From Halictus rubicundus (taxonomy: Eukaryota > Arthropoda > Insecta > Hymenoptera > Halictidae), in the NCBI RefSeq assembly GCF_050948215.1, contig NW_027488637.1, forward strand, positions 744,001 to 808,000: a stretch of 64,000 nt of DNA. Direction: 5' to 3'. Under the pieces are notes generated by a model, which did not search any database, had not been told where the DNA came from, and saw only the letters and a program-made list of their open reading frames with translations. Positions 27,101-40,937 of the stretch are shown in pieces; the first letter of the stretch is position 1, and each line of letters opens with the position of its first letter. The position numbers and the translations under genes are program-made.

Positions 27101-30100
27101 TATTCTATCCATTCCTCTATCCTATCCTATCCTCTATCCAATCCTCTATCCTATCCTATCCTCTATCCTATCCCATCCTCTATCCTATCCTATCCTCTAT
27201 CCTATCCTATCCTCTATCCTATCCTATCCTCTATGCTATCCTATCCTCTATCCTATCCTATCCTCTATCCTATCCTATCCTCTATCCTATCCTATCCTCT
27301 ATCCGATCCTATCCTCTATCCTATCCTATCCTCTATCCTATCCTATCCTCTATCCTATCCTATCCTCTATCCTATCCTATCCACTATCCTATCCTATCAT
27401 CTATCCTGTCCTATGCTCTATCCTATCCTATCGTCTATCCTATCCTCTATCCTATCCTCTCCTCTATCCTATCCTATCCTCTATCCTATCCCATCCTCTA
27501 TCCTATCCTATCCTCTATCCTATCCTATCCTCTATCCTATCCTATCTTCTATCCTATCCCATCCTCTATCCTATCCTATCCTCTATCCTATCCTATCCTC
27601 TATCCTATCCTATCCTCTATTCTATCCTATCCTCTATCCTATCCTATCCTCTATCCTATCCTCTATCCTATGCTATCCTCTATCCTATCCTATCCTCTAT
27701 CCTATCCTATCATCTATCCTATCCTATCCTCAATCCTATCAAATCCCCTATCCTATCCTCTATCCTATCCTATCCTGTATCCTATCCTATCCTCTATCCT
27801 ATCCTCTATTCGATCCTATCCTCTATCCTATCGTATCCTCTATCCTATCCTCTATCCTATCCTCTATCCTATCCAATCCTCTATCCTATCCATTCCTCTG
27901 TCCTATCATATCCTCTATCCTATCCTATCCTCTATCCTATCCTATCCTCTATCCTATCCTATCCTCTATCCTATCCAATCCTCTATCGTATCCTAACCTC
28001 TATCCTATCCTATCCTCTATCCTATACTATCCTCTATCCTCTATCCTATCCTATCCTCTATCCTATCCTATCCTCTATCCTATCCTATCCTCTATCCTAT
28101 CCTATCCTCTATCCTATCCTATCCTCTATCCTATCCTATCCTCTATCCTATCCTATCCTCTATCCTATCCTATCCTCTATCCTATCCTATCCTCTATCCT
28201 ATCCTATCCTCTATCCTATCCTATCCTCTATCCGATCCTATCCTCTATCCTATCCTATCCTCTATCCTATCCTCTATCCTATCCTCTATCCTATCCTCTA
28301 TCCTATCCTCTATCCTATCCTCTATCCTATCCTATCCTCTATCCTATCCTATCCTCTATCCTATCCTATCCTCTATCCTATCCTATCCTCTATGCTATCC
28401 TATCCTCTATCCTATCCTATCCTCTATCCTATCCTATCCTCTATCCTATCCTATCCTCTATCCGATCCTATCCTCTATCCTATCCTATCCTCTATCCTAT
28501 CCTATCCTCTATCATATCCCATCCTCTATCCTATCCTCTCCTCTATCCTATCCTATCCTCTATCCTATTCTATCCTCTATCCTATCCTATCCTCTATGCT
28601 ATCCTATCCTCTATCCTATCCTATCCTCTATCCTATCCTATCCTCTATCCTATCCTATCCTCTATCCGATCCTATCCTCTATCCTATCCTATCCTCTATC
28701 CTATCCTATCCTCTATCCTATCCTATCCTCTATCCTATCCTATCCTCTATCCTATCCTATCCTGTATCCTATCCAATCCTCAATCCTATAGTATCATCTA
28801 TCCACTATCCTATCCAATCCTCTATCCTATCCATTCCTCTATCCTATCCTATCCTCTATCCAATCCTCTATCCTATCCTATCCTCTATCCTATCCCATCC
28901 TCTATCCTATCCTATCCTCTATCCTATCCTATCCTCTATCCTATCCTATCCTCTATCCTATCCTATCCTCTATCCTATCCTATCCTCTATCCGATCCTAT
29001 CCTCTATCCTATCCTATCCTCTATCCTATCCTATCCTCTATCCTATCCTATCCTCTATCCTATCCTATCCACTATCCTATCCTATCATCTATCCTGTCCT
29101 ATGCTCTATCCTATCCTATCGTCTGTCCTATCCTCTATCCTATCCTCTCCTCTATCCTATCCTATCCTCTATCCTATCCCATCCTCTATCCTATCCTATC
29201 CTCTATCCTATCCTATCCTCTATCCTATCCTATCTTCTATCCTATCCCATCCTCTATCCTATCCTATCCTCTATCCTATCCTATCCTCTATCCTATCCTA
29301 TCCTCTATGCTATCCTATCCTCTATCCTATCCTATCCTCTATCCTATCCTCTATCCTATGCTATCCTCTATCCTATCCTATCCTCTATCCTATCCTATCA
29401 TCTATCCTATCCTATCCTCAATCCTATCAAATCCCCTATCCTATCCTCTATCCTATCCTATCCTGTATCCTATCCTATCCTCTATCCTATCCTCTATTCG
29501 ATCCTATCCTCTATCCTATCCTATCCTCTATCCTATCCTATCTTCATTCCTATCCTATCCTCTATCCTATCCTATCCTCTATGCTATCCTATCCTCTATC
29601 CTATCCTATCCTCTATCCTATCCTATCCTCTATCCTATCCTATCCTCTATCCGATCCTATCCTCTATCCTATCCTATCCTCTATCCTATCCTATCCTCTA
29701 TCCGATCCTATCCTCTATCCTATCCTATCCTCTATCCTATCCTATCCTCTATCCTATCCTATCCTCTATCCTATCCTATCCTCTATCCTATCCTATCCTG
29801 TATCCTATCCAATCCTCAATCCTATAGTATCATCTATCCACTATCCTATCCAATCCTCTATCCTATCCATTCCTCTATCCTATCCTATCCTCTATCCAAT
29901 CCTCTATCCTATCCTATCCTCTATCCTATCCCATCCTCTATCCTATCCTATCCTCTATCCTATCCTATCCTCTATCCTATCCTATCCTGTATCCTATCCA
30001 ATCCTCAATCCTATAGTATCATCTATCCACTATCCTATCCAATCCTCTATCCTATCCATTCCTCTATCCTATCCTATCCTCTATCCAATCCTCTATCCTA

Positions 30101-30325
30101 TCCTATCCTCTATCCTATCCCATCCTCTATCCTATCCTATCCTCTATCCTATCCTATCCTCTATCCTATCCTATCCTCTATCCTATCCTATCCTCTATCC
30201 TATCCTATCCTCTATCCGATCCTATCCTCTATCCTATCCTATCCTCTATCCTATCCTATCCTCTATCCTATCCTATCCTCTATCCTATCCTATCCACTAT
30301 CCTATCCTATCATCTATCCTGTCCT

Positions 30326-33300
30326 ATGCTCTATCCTATCCTATCGTCTGTCCTATCCTCTATCCTATCCTCTCCTCTATCCTATCCTATCCTCTATCCT
30401 ATCCCATCCTCTATCCTATCCTATCCTCTATCCTATCCTATCCTCTATCCTATCCTATCTTCTATCCTATCCCATCCTCTATCCTATCCTATCCTCTATC
30501 CTATCCTATCCTCTATCCTATCCTATCCTCTATGCTATCCTATCCTCTATCCTATCCTATCCTCTATCCTATCCTCTATCCTATGCTATCCTCTATCCTA
30601 TCCTATCCTCTATCCTATCCTATCATCTATCCTATCCTATCCTCAATCCTATCAAATCCCCTATCCTATCCTCTATCCTATCCTATCCTGTATCCTATCC
30701 TATCCTCTATCCTATCCTCTATTCGATCCTATCCTCTATCCTATCCTATCCTCTATCCTATCCTATCTTCATTCCTATCCTATCCTCTATCCTATCCTAT
30801 CCTCTATGCTATCCTATCCTCTATCCTATCCTATCCTCTATCCTATCCTATCCTCTATCCTATCCTATCCTCTATCCGATCCTATCCTCTATCCTATCCT
30901 ATCCTCTATCCTATCCTATCCTCTATCCTATCCTATCATCTATCCTATCCTATCCTCAATCCTATCAAATCCCCTATCCTATCCTCTATCCTATCCTATC
31001 CTGTATCCTATCCTATCCTCTATCCTATCCTCTATTCGATCCTATCCTCTATCCTATCGTATCCTCTATCCTATCCTCTATCCTATCCTCTATCCTATCC
31101 TATCCTCTATCCGATCCTATCCTCTATCCTATCCTATCCTCTATCCTATCCTCTATCCTATCCTCTATCCTATCCTCTATCCTATCCTCTATCCTATCCT
31201 CTATCCTATCCTATCCTCTATCCTATCCTATCCTCTATCCTATCCTATCCTCTATCCTATCCTATCCTCTATCCTATCCTATCCTCTATCCTATCCTATC
31301 CTCTATCCTATCCTATCCTCTATCCTATCCTCTATCCTATCCTCTATCCTATCCTCTATCCTATCCTCTTTCCTTTCCTATCCTCTATCCTATCCTCTCC
31401 TCTATCCTATCCTATCCTCTATCCTATCCCATCCTCTATCCTATCCTATCCTCTATCCTATCCTATCCTCTATCCTATCCTATCTTCTATCCTATCCCAT
31501 CCTCTATCCTATCCTATCCTCTATCCTATCCTATCCTCTATCCTATCCTATCCTCTATGCTATCCTATCCTCTATCCTATCCTATCCTCTATCCTATCCT
31601 CTATCCTATCGTATCCTCTATCCTATGCTATCCTCTATCCTATCCTATCCTCTATCCTATCCTATCATCTATCCTATCCTATCCACTATTCTATCAAATC
31701 CTCTATCCTATCCTCTATCCTATCCTATCCTGTATCCTATCCTATCCTATATCCTATCCTATCCTCTATCCTATCCTCTATCCTATCCTCTATCCGATCC
31801 TATCCTCTATCCTATCCTATCCTCTATCCTATCCTCTATCCTATCCTCTATCCTATCCTATCCTATCCTCTATGCTATCCTATCCTCTATCCTATCCTAT
31901 CCTCTATCCTATCCAATCCTCTATCCTATCCATTCCTCTATCCTATCCTATCCTCTATCCTATCCTATCCTCTATCCTATCCTATCCTCTATCCTATCCT
32001 ATCCTCTATCCGATCCTATCCTCTATCCTATCCTATCCTCTATCCTATCCTCTATCCTATCCTCTATCCTATCCTCTATCCTATCCTCTATCCTATCCTC
32101 TATCCTATCCTCTATCCTATCCTCTATCCTATCCTATCCTCTATCCTATCCTATCCTCTATCCTATCCTATCCTCTATCCTATCCTATCCTCTATGCTAT
32201 CCTATCCTCTATCCTATCCTATCCTCTATCCTATCCTATCCTCTATCCTATCCTATCCTCTATCCGATCCTATCCTCTATCCTATCCTATCCTCTATCCT
32301 ATCCTATCCTCTATCCTATCCCATCCTCTATCCTATCCTCTCCTCTATCCTATCCTATCCTCTATCCTATCCTATCCTCTATTCTATCCTATCCTCTATC
32401 CTATCCTATCCTCTATCCTATCCTCTATCCTATCCTCTATCCTATCCTATCCTCTATCCTATCCTATCCTCTATCCTATCCTATCCTCTATCCTATCCTA
32501 TCCTCTATCCTATCCTATCCTCTATCCTATCCTATCCTCTATCCTATCCTCTATCCTATCCTCTATCCTATCCTCTTTCCTTTCCTATCCTCTATCCTAT
32601 CATATCCTCTATCCTATCCTATCCTCTATGCTATCCTATCCTCTATCCTATCCTATCCTCTATCCTATCCTATCCTCTATCCTATCCTATCCTCTATCCT
32701 ATCCTATCCTGTATCCTATCCAATCCTCAATCCTATAGTATCATCTATCCACTATCCTATCCAATCCTCTATCCTATCCATTCCTCTATCCTATCCTATC
32801 CTCTATCCAATCCTCTATCCTATCCTATCCTCTATCCTATCCCATCCTCTATCCTATCCTATCCTCTATCCTATCCTATCCTCTATCCTATCCTATCCTG
32901 TATCCTATCCAATCCTCAATCCTATAGTATCATCTATCCACTATCCTATCCAATCCTCTATCCTATCCATTCCTCTATCCTATCCTATCCTCTATCCAAT
33001 CCTCTATCCTATCCTATCCTCTATCCTATCCCATCCTCTATCCTATCCTATCCTCTATCCTATCCTATCCTCTATCCTATCCTATCCTCTATCCTATCCT
33101 ATCCTCTATCCTATCCTATCCTCTATCCGATCCTATCCTCTATCCTATCCTATCCTCTATCCTATCCTATCCTCTATCCTATCCTATCCTCTATCCTATC
33201 CTATCCACTATCCTATCCTATCATCTATCCTGTCCTATGCTCTATCCTATCCTATCGTCTGTCCTATCCTCTATCCTATCCTCTCCTCTATCCTATCCTA

Positions 33301-36300
33301 TCCTCTATCCTATCCCATCCTCTATCCTATCCTATCCTCTATCCTATCCTATCCTCTATCCTATCCTATCTTCTATCCTATCCCATCCTCTATCCTATCC
33401 TATCCTCTATCCTATCCTATCCTCTATCCTATCCTATCCTCTATGCTATCCTATCCTCTATCCTATCCTATCCTCTATCCTATCCTCTATCCTATGCTAT
33501 CCTCTATCCTATCCTATCCTCTATCCTATCCTATCATCTATCCTATCCTATCCTCAATCCTATCAAATCCCCTATCCTATCCTCTATCCTATCCTATCCT
33601 GTATCCTATCCTATCCTCTATCCTATCCTCTATTCGATCCTATCCTCTATCCTATCCTATCCTCTATCCTATCCTATCTTCATTCCTATCCTATCCTCTA
33701 TCCTATCCTATCCTCTATGCTATCCTATCCTCTATCCTATCCTATCCTCTATCCTATCCTATCCTCTATCCTATCCTATCCTCTATCCGATCCTATCCTC
33801 TATCCTATCCTATCCTCTATCCTATCCTATCCTCTATCCTATCCTATCATCTATCCTATCCTATCCTCAATCCTATCAAATCCCCTATCCTATCCTCTAT
33901 CCTATCCTATCCTGTATCCTATCCTATCCTCTATCCTATCCTCTATTCGATCCTATCCTCTATCCTATCGTATCCTCTATCCTATCCTCTATCCTATCCT
34001 CTATCCTATCCTATCCTCTATCCGATCCTATCCTCTATCCTATCCTATCCTCTATCCTATCCTCTATCCTATCCTCTATCCTATCCTCTATCCTATCCTA
34101 TCCTCTATCCTATCCTATCCTCTATCCTATCCTATCCTCTATCCTATCCTATCCTCTATCCTATCCTATCCTCTATCCTATCCTATCCTCTATCCTATCC
34201 TATCCTCTATCCTATCCTCTATCCTATCCTCTATCCTATCCTCTTTCCTTTCCTATCCTCTATCCTATCCTCTCCTCTATCCTATCCTATCCTCTATCCT
34301 ATCCCATCCTCTATCCTATCCTATCCTCTATCCTATCCTATCCTCTATCCTATCCTATCTTCTATCCTATCCCATCCTCTATCCTATCCTATCCTCTATC
34401 CTATCCTATCCTCTATCCTATCCTATCCTCTATGCTATCCTATCCTCTATCCTATCCTATCCTCTATCCTATCCTCTATCCTATCGTATCCTCTATCCTA
34501 TGCTATCCTCTATGCTATCCTATCCTCTATCCTATCCTATCATCTATCCTATCCTATCCACTATTCTATCAAATCCTCTATCCTATCCTCTATCCTATCC
34601 TATCCTGTATCCTATCCTATCCTATATCCTATCCTATCCTCTATCCTATCCTCTATCCTATCCTCTATCCGATCCTATCCTCTATCCTATCCTATCCTCT
34701 ATCCTATCCTCTATCCTATCCTCTATCCTATCCTATCCTATCCTCTATGCTATCCTATCCTCTATCCTATCCTATCCTCTATCCTATCCAATCCTCTATC
34801 CTATCCATTCCTCTATCCTATCCTATCCTCTATCCTATCCTATCCTCTATCCTATCCTATCCTCTATCCTATCCTATCCTCTATCCGATCCTATCCTCTA
34901 TCCTATCCTATCCTCTATCCTATCCTCTATCCTATCCTCTATCCTATCCTCTATCCTATCCTCTATCCTATCCTCTATCCTATCCTCTATCCTATCCTAT
35001 CCTCTATCCTATCCTATCCTCTATCCTATCCTATCCTCTATCCTATCCTATCCTCTATGCTATCCTATCCTCTATCCTATCCTATCCTCTATCCTATCCT
35101 ATCCTCTATCCTATCCTATCCTCTATCCGATCCTATCCTCTATCCTATCCTATCCTCTATCCTATCCTATCCTCTATCCTATCCCATCCTCTATCCTATC
35201 CTCTCCTCTATCCTATCCTATCCTCTATCCTATCCTATCCTCTATTCTATCCTATCCTCTATCCTATCCTATCCTCTATCCTATCCTCTATCCTATGTTA
35301 TCCTCTATCCTATCCTATCCTCTATCCTATCCTATCATCTATCCTATCCTATCCTCAATCCTATCAAATCCCCTATCCTATCCTCTATCCTATCCTATCC
35401 TGTATCCTATCCTATCCTCTATCCTATCCTCTATTCGATCCTATCCTCTATCCTATCGTATCCTCTATCCTATCCTCTATCCTATCCTCTATCCTATCCT
35501 CTATCCTATCCTATCCTCTATCCTATCCTATCCTCTATCCTAACCTATCCTCTATCCGATCCTATCCTCTATCCTATCCTATCCTCTATCCAATCCTATC
35601 CTCTATGCTATCCTATCCTCTATCCTATCCTATCCTCTATCCTATCCTATCCTCTATCCTATCCTATCCTCTATCCGATCCTATCCTCTATCCTATCCTA
35701 TCCTCTATCCTATCCTATCCTCTATCCTATCCTATCCTCTATCCTATCCTATCCTCTATCCTATCCTATCCTCTATCCTATCCTATCCTCTATCCTATCC
35801 TATCCTCTATCCGATCCTATCCTCTATCCTATCCTATCCTCTATCCTATCCTCTATCCTATCCTCTATCCTATCCTCTATCCTATCCTCTATCCTATCCT
35901 CTATCCTATCCTATCCTCTATCCTATCCTATCCTCTATCCTATCCTATCCTCTATCCTATCCTATCCTCTATGCTATCCTATCCTCTATCCTATCCTATC
36001 CTCTATCCTATCCTATCCTCTATCCTATCCTATCCTCTATCCGATCCTATCCTCTATCCTATCCTATCCTCTATCCTATCCTATCCTCTATCATATCCCA
36101 TCCTCTATCCTATCCTCTCCTCTATCCTATCCTATCCTCTATCCTATTCTATCCTCTATCCTATCCTATCCTCTATGCTATCCTATCCTCTATCCTATCC
36201 TATCCTCTATCCTATCCTATCCTCTATCCTATCCTATCCTCTATCCGATCCTATCCTCTATCCTATCCTATCCTCTATCCTATCCTATCCTCTATCCTAT

Positions 36301-39300
36301 CCTATCCTCTATCCTATCCTATCCTCTATCCTATCCTATCCTGTATCCTATCCAATCCTCAATCCTATAGTATCATCTATCCACTATCCTATCCAATCCT
36401 CTATCCTATCCATTCCTCTATCCTATCCTATCCTCTATCCAATCCTCTATCCTATCCTATCCTCTATCCTATCCCATCCTCTATCCTATCCTATCCTCTA
36501 TCCTATCCTATCCTCTATCCTATCCTATCCTCTATCCTATCCTATCCTCTATCCTATCCTATCCTCTATCCGATCCTATCCTCTATCCTATCCTATCCTC
36601 TATCCTATCCTATCCTCTATCCTATCCTATCCTCTATCCTATCCTATCCACTATCCTATCCTATCATCTATCCTGTCCTATGCTCTATCCTATCCTATCG
36701 TCTGTCCTATCCTCTATCCTATCCTCTCCTCTATCCTATCCTATCCTCTATCCTATCCCATCCTCTATCCTATCCTATCCTCTATCCTATCCTATCCTCT
36801 ATCCTATCCTATCTTCTATCCTATCCCATCCTCTATCCTATCCTATCCTCTATCCTATCCTATCCTCTATCCTATCCTATCCTCTATGCTATCCTATCCT
36901 CTATCCTATCCTATCCTCTATCCTATCCTCTATCCTATGCTATCCTCTATCCTATCCTATCCTCTATCCTATCCTATCATCTATCCTATCCTATCCTCAA
37001 TCCTATCAAATCCCCTATCCTATCCTCTATCCTATCCTATCCTGTATCCTATCCTATCCTCTATCCTATCCTCTATTCGATCCTATCCTCTATCCTATCC
37101 TATCCTCTATCCTATCCTATCTTCATTCCTATCCTATCCTCTATCCTATCCTATCCTCTATGCTATCCTATCCTCTATCCTATCCTATCCTCTATCCTAT
37201 CCTATCCTCTATCCTATCCTATCCTCTATCCGATCCTATCCTCTATCCTATCCTATCCTCTATCCTATCCTATCCTCTATCCTATCCTATCATCTATCCT
37301 ATCCTATCCTCAATCCTATCAAATCCCCTATCCTATCCTCTATCCTATCCTATCCTGTATCCTATCCTATCCTCTATCCTATCCTCTATTCGATCCTATC
37401 CTCTATCCTATCGTATCCTCTATCCTATCCTCTATCCTATCCTCTATCCTATCCTATCCTCTATCCGATCCTATCCTCTATCCTATCCTATCCTCTATCC
37501 TATCCTCTATCCTATCCTCTATCCTATCCTCTATCCTATCCTCTATCCTATCCTCTATCCTATCCTATCCTCTATCCTATCCTATCCTCTATCCTATCCT
37601 ATCCTCTATCCTATCCTATCCTCTATCCTATCCTATCCTCTATCCTATCCTATCCTCTATCCTATCCTATCCTCTATCCTATCCTCTATCCTATCCTCTA
37701 TCCTATCCTCTTTCCTTTCCTATCCTCTATCCTATCATATCCTCTATCCTATCCTATCCTCTATGCTATCCTATCCTCTATCCTATCCTATCCTCTATCC
37801 TATCCTATCCTCTATCCTATCGTATCCTCTATCCTATGCTATCCTCTATCCTATCCTATCCTCTATCCTATCCTATCATCTATCCTATCCTATCCACTAT
37901 TCTATCAAATCCTCTATCCTATCCTCTATCCTATCCTATCCTGTATCCTATCCTATCCTATATCCTATCCTATCCTCTATCCTATCCTCTATCCTATCCT
38001 CTATCCGATCCTATCCTCTATCCTATCCTATCCTCTATCCTATCCTCTATCCTATCCTCTATCCTATCCTATCCTATCCTCTATGCTATCCTATCCTCTA
38101 TCCTATCCTATCCTCTATCCTATCCAATCCTCTATCCTATCCATTCCTCTATCCTATCCTATCCTCTATCCTATCCTATCCTCTATCCTATCCTATCCTC
38201 TATCCTATCCTATCCTCTATCCGATCCTATCCTCTATCCTATCCTATCCTCTATCCTATCCTCTATCCTATCCTCTATCCTATCCTCTATCCTATCCTCT
38301 ATCCTATCCTATCCTCTATCCTATCCTATCCTCTATCCTATCCTATCCTCTATCCTATCCTATCCTCTATGCTATCCTATCCTCTATCCTATCCTATCCT
38401 CTATCCTATCCTATCCTCTATCCTATCCTATCCTCTATCCGATCCTATCCTCTATCCTATCCTATCCTCTATCCTATCCTATCCTCTATCCTATCCCATC
38501 CTCTATCCTATCCTCTCCTCTATCCTATCCTATCCTCTATCCTATCCTATCCTCTATTCTATCCTATCCTCTATCCTATCCTATCCTCTATCCTATCCTC
38601 TATCCTATGTTATCCTCTATCCTATCCTATCCTCTATCCTATCCTATCATCTATCCTATCCTATCCTCAATCCTATCAAATCCCCTATCCTATCCTCTAT
38701 CCTATCCTATCCTGTATCCTATCCTATCCTCTATCCTATCCTCTATTCGATCCTATCCTCTATCCTATCGTATCCTCTATCCTATCCTCTATCCTATCCT
38801 CTATCCTATCCTCTATCCTATCCTATCCTCTATCCTATCCTATCCTCTATCCTAACCTATCCTCTATCCGATCCTATCCTCTATCCTATCCTATCCTCTA
38901 TCCTATCCTATCCTCTATCCTATCCTATCCTCTATCCTATCCTATCCTCTATCCTATCCTATCCTACCCTCTATCCTATCGTATCCTCTATCCTATGCTA
39001 TCCTCTATCCTATCCTATCCTCTATCCTATCCTATCATCTATCCTATCCTATCCACTATTCTATCAAATCCTCTATCCTATCCTCTATCCTATCCTATCC
39101 TGTATCCTATCCTATCCTATATCCTATCCTATCCTCTATCCTATCCTCTATCCGATCCTATCCTCTATCCTATCCTATCCTCTATCCTATCCTCTATCCT
39201 ATCCTCTATCCTATCCTATCCTATCCTCTATGCTATCCTATCCTCTATCCTATCCTATCCTCTATCCTATCCAATCCTCTATCCTATCCATTCCTCTGTC

Positions 39301-39400
39301 CTATCATATCCTCTATCCTATCCTATCCTCTATCCTATCCTATCCTCTATCCTATCCTATCCTCTATCCTATCCTATCCTCTATCCTATCCTATCCTCTA
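30326..39400. repeat. Three consecutive higher-order repeat units of 2.9-3.4 kb
   Basis: The landmark TCCTATGCTC...CGTCTGTCC starts units at 30,326, 33,237 and 36,680 (2,911 and 3,443 bp apart). Inside them a TCTATGCTATCC landmark recurs at 31,557, 34,432 and 37,763, and TATGTTATCC at 35,294 and 38,606. Units differ in length through gain or loss of 12- and 17-bp monomers. The third unit is cut short near 39.4 kb. Confidence 0.75.
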
Positions 39401-40494
39401 TCCTATCCTAACCTCTATCCTATCCTATCCTCTATCCTATCCTATCCTCTATCCTCTATCCTATCCTATCCTCTATCCTATCCTATCCTCTATCCTATCC
39501 TATCCTCTATCCTATCCTATCCTCTATCCTATCCTATCCTCTATCCTATCCTATCCTCTATCCTATCCTATCCTCTATCCTATCCTATCCTCTATCCTAT
39601 CCTATCCTCTATCCTATCCTATCCTCTATCCTATCCTATCCTCTATCCTATCCTATCCTCTATCCTATCCTATCCTCTATCCTATCCTATCCTCTATCCT
39701 ATCCTATCCTCTATCCTATCCTATCCTATCCTCTATCCTATCCTATCCTCTATCCGATCCTATCCTCTATCCTATCCTATCCTCTATCCTATCCTCTATC
39801 CTATCCTCTATCCTATCCTCTATCCTATCCTCTATCCTATCCTCTATCCTATCCTCTATCCTATCCTATCCTCTATCCTATCCTATCCTCTATCCTATCC
39901 TATCCTCTATCCTATCCTATCCTCTATGCTATCCTATCCTCTATCCTATCCTATCCTCTATCCTATCCTATCCTCTATCCGATCCTATCCTCTATCCTAT
40001 CCTATCCTCTATCCTATCCTATCCTCTATCCTATCCTATCCTCTATCCTATCCTATCCTCTATCCTATCCTATCCTCTATCCTATCCTATCCTCTATCCT
40101 ATCCTATCCTGTATCCTATCCAATCCTCAATCCTATCCTATCATCTATCCACTATCCTATCCAATCCTCTATCCTATCCATTCCTCTATCCTATCCTATC
40201 CTCTATCCAATCCTCTATCCTATCCTATCCTCTATCCTATCCCATCCTCTATCCTATCCTATCCTCTATCCTATCCTATCCTCTATCCTATCCTATCCTC
40301 TATGCTATCCTATCCTCTATCCTATCCTATCCTCTATCCTATCCTATCCTCTATCCGATCCTATCCTCTATCCTATCCTATCCTCTATCCTATCCTATCC
40401 TCTATCCTATCCTATCCTCTATCCTATCCTATCCACTATCCTATCCTATCATCTATCCTGTCCTATGCTCTATCCTATCCTATCGTCTATCCTA

Positions 40495-40512
40495 TCCTCT
40501 ATCCTATCCTCT
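40495..40512. repeat. Target-site duplication, 3' side of retrotransposon 1
   Basis: The 18-bp sequence TCCTCTATCCTATCCTCT ends at the start of the T-run and is repeated exactly at 46,871-46,888 on the other side of the element. Uninterrupted copies of this locus exist in the array (for example near 13,733 and 27,413), with TATCGTCTATCC on the left and CCTCTATCC on the right, so the empty site can be read directly. One T may belong either to the duplication or to the poly(A). Confidence 0.85.
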
Positions 40513-40531
40513 TTTTTTTTTTTTTTTTTTT
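40512..40531 (-). other. Poly(A) tail of retrotransposon 1
   Basis: A run of 20 T on the plus strand, which is poly(A) at the 3' end of the minus-strand element. It joins satellite sequence directly and indicates target-primed reverse transcription of polyadenylated RNA. The first T is shared with the target-site duplication. Confidence 0.92.
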
Positions 40532-40937
40532 CGAGGAGGTAATCTCGTTACGGATACCCGAACCCCCCCGGGGGGGGGTGGTCCGGGTTATGTGGGACTC
40601 CTCGGCTGGTTGGTGCAACGCCGAGTATACCCACTAACTCCTCCCCGTCCGTCCCTAGACTCCTGGGGGCACCCGTGCTCTGCGCGCGCATGTCAATCCG
40701 GTGTGCCCCCGCCTTAGCATACCACCCAGGATGGGACGCGGCCCCCTCCCGTACCTACTCTATCCGAAGGCACCACGCAACGGACGACGTGGCGCCTTCC
40801 CCCCTGTTAGGCCGCCCGATGAGCATCCGAGCCCCCGCTCGAGATGCCCGACGGCCTCCGGGGACGCCGTTGGTGACCGAGTGTAAGGGGATATCCGATC
40901 CCCCGCCTCGAGATCATCAAGGGCGTCCCCGCTCGCG
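40532..40937 (-). other. 3' UTR of retrotransposon 1
   Basis: About 406 bp between the ORF2 stop and the poly(A), GC-rich. It contains a perfect C7/G7 palindrome at 40,563-40,576 and a 6-bp stem CTCGGC/GCCGAG at 40,601-40,606 and 40,620-40,625. Two blocks are conserved with the second element: GGGTTATGTGGGA at 40,585-40,597 and TACCCACTAA at 40,628-40,637. Their spacing from each other and from the tail is nearly the same in both. In related elements the 3' UTR RNA is recognised by the reverse transcriptase to start cDNA synthesis; that role here is inferred. Confidence 0.8.

Larger units (their letters stand above)
24135..40512. repeat. 17-bp satellite array, homogeneous domain (second copy)
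   Basis: Mostly consensus 17-bp monomers. The left half (to about 30.8 kb) duplicates 10.8-17.2 kb. From 30.3 kb it continues as higher-order units of about 3 kb. Frequent clusters of 12-bp units (around 28,270, 31,150, 32,050, 35,850, 37,510 and 39,790) and TCTTTCCTTTCC variants (around 25,797, 31,366, 32,574, 34,242 and 37,708) help align units. It is cut at 40,512 by a retrotransposon. No gene is seen; the very long plus-strand open frames are a property of the repeat. Confidence 0.93.

Noticed and set aside
29101..39411. Giant plus-strand open reading frames (up to 3,436 codons) of Ser/Ile/Leu/Tyr/Pro repeats across the satellite
   Set aside because: They follow from a stop-free 17-bp monomer read in any frame; overlapping frames encode the same repeat, with no start context, domain or codon signal.
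1..40512. CRISPR array
   Set aside because: Repeats are contiguous without unique spacers, and the window is eukaryotic.
40563..40576. Intrinsic transcription terminator (C7/G7 palindrome near a T-run)
   Set aside because: The T-run is the element's poly(A) on the other strand and the organism is eukaryotic; bacterial terminator logic does not apply.
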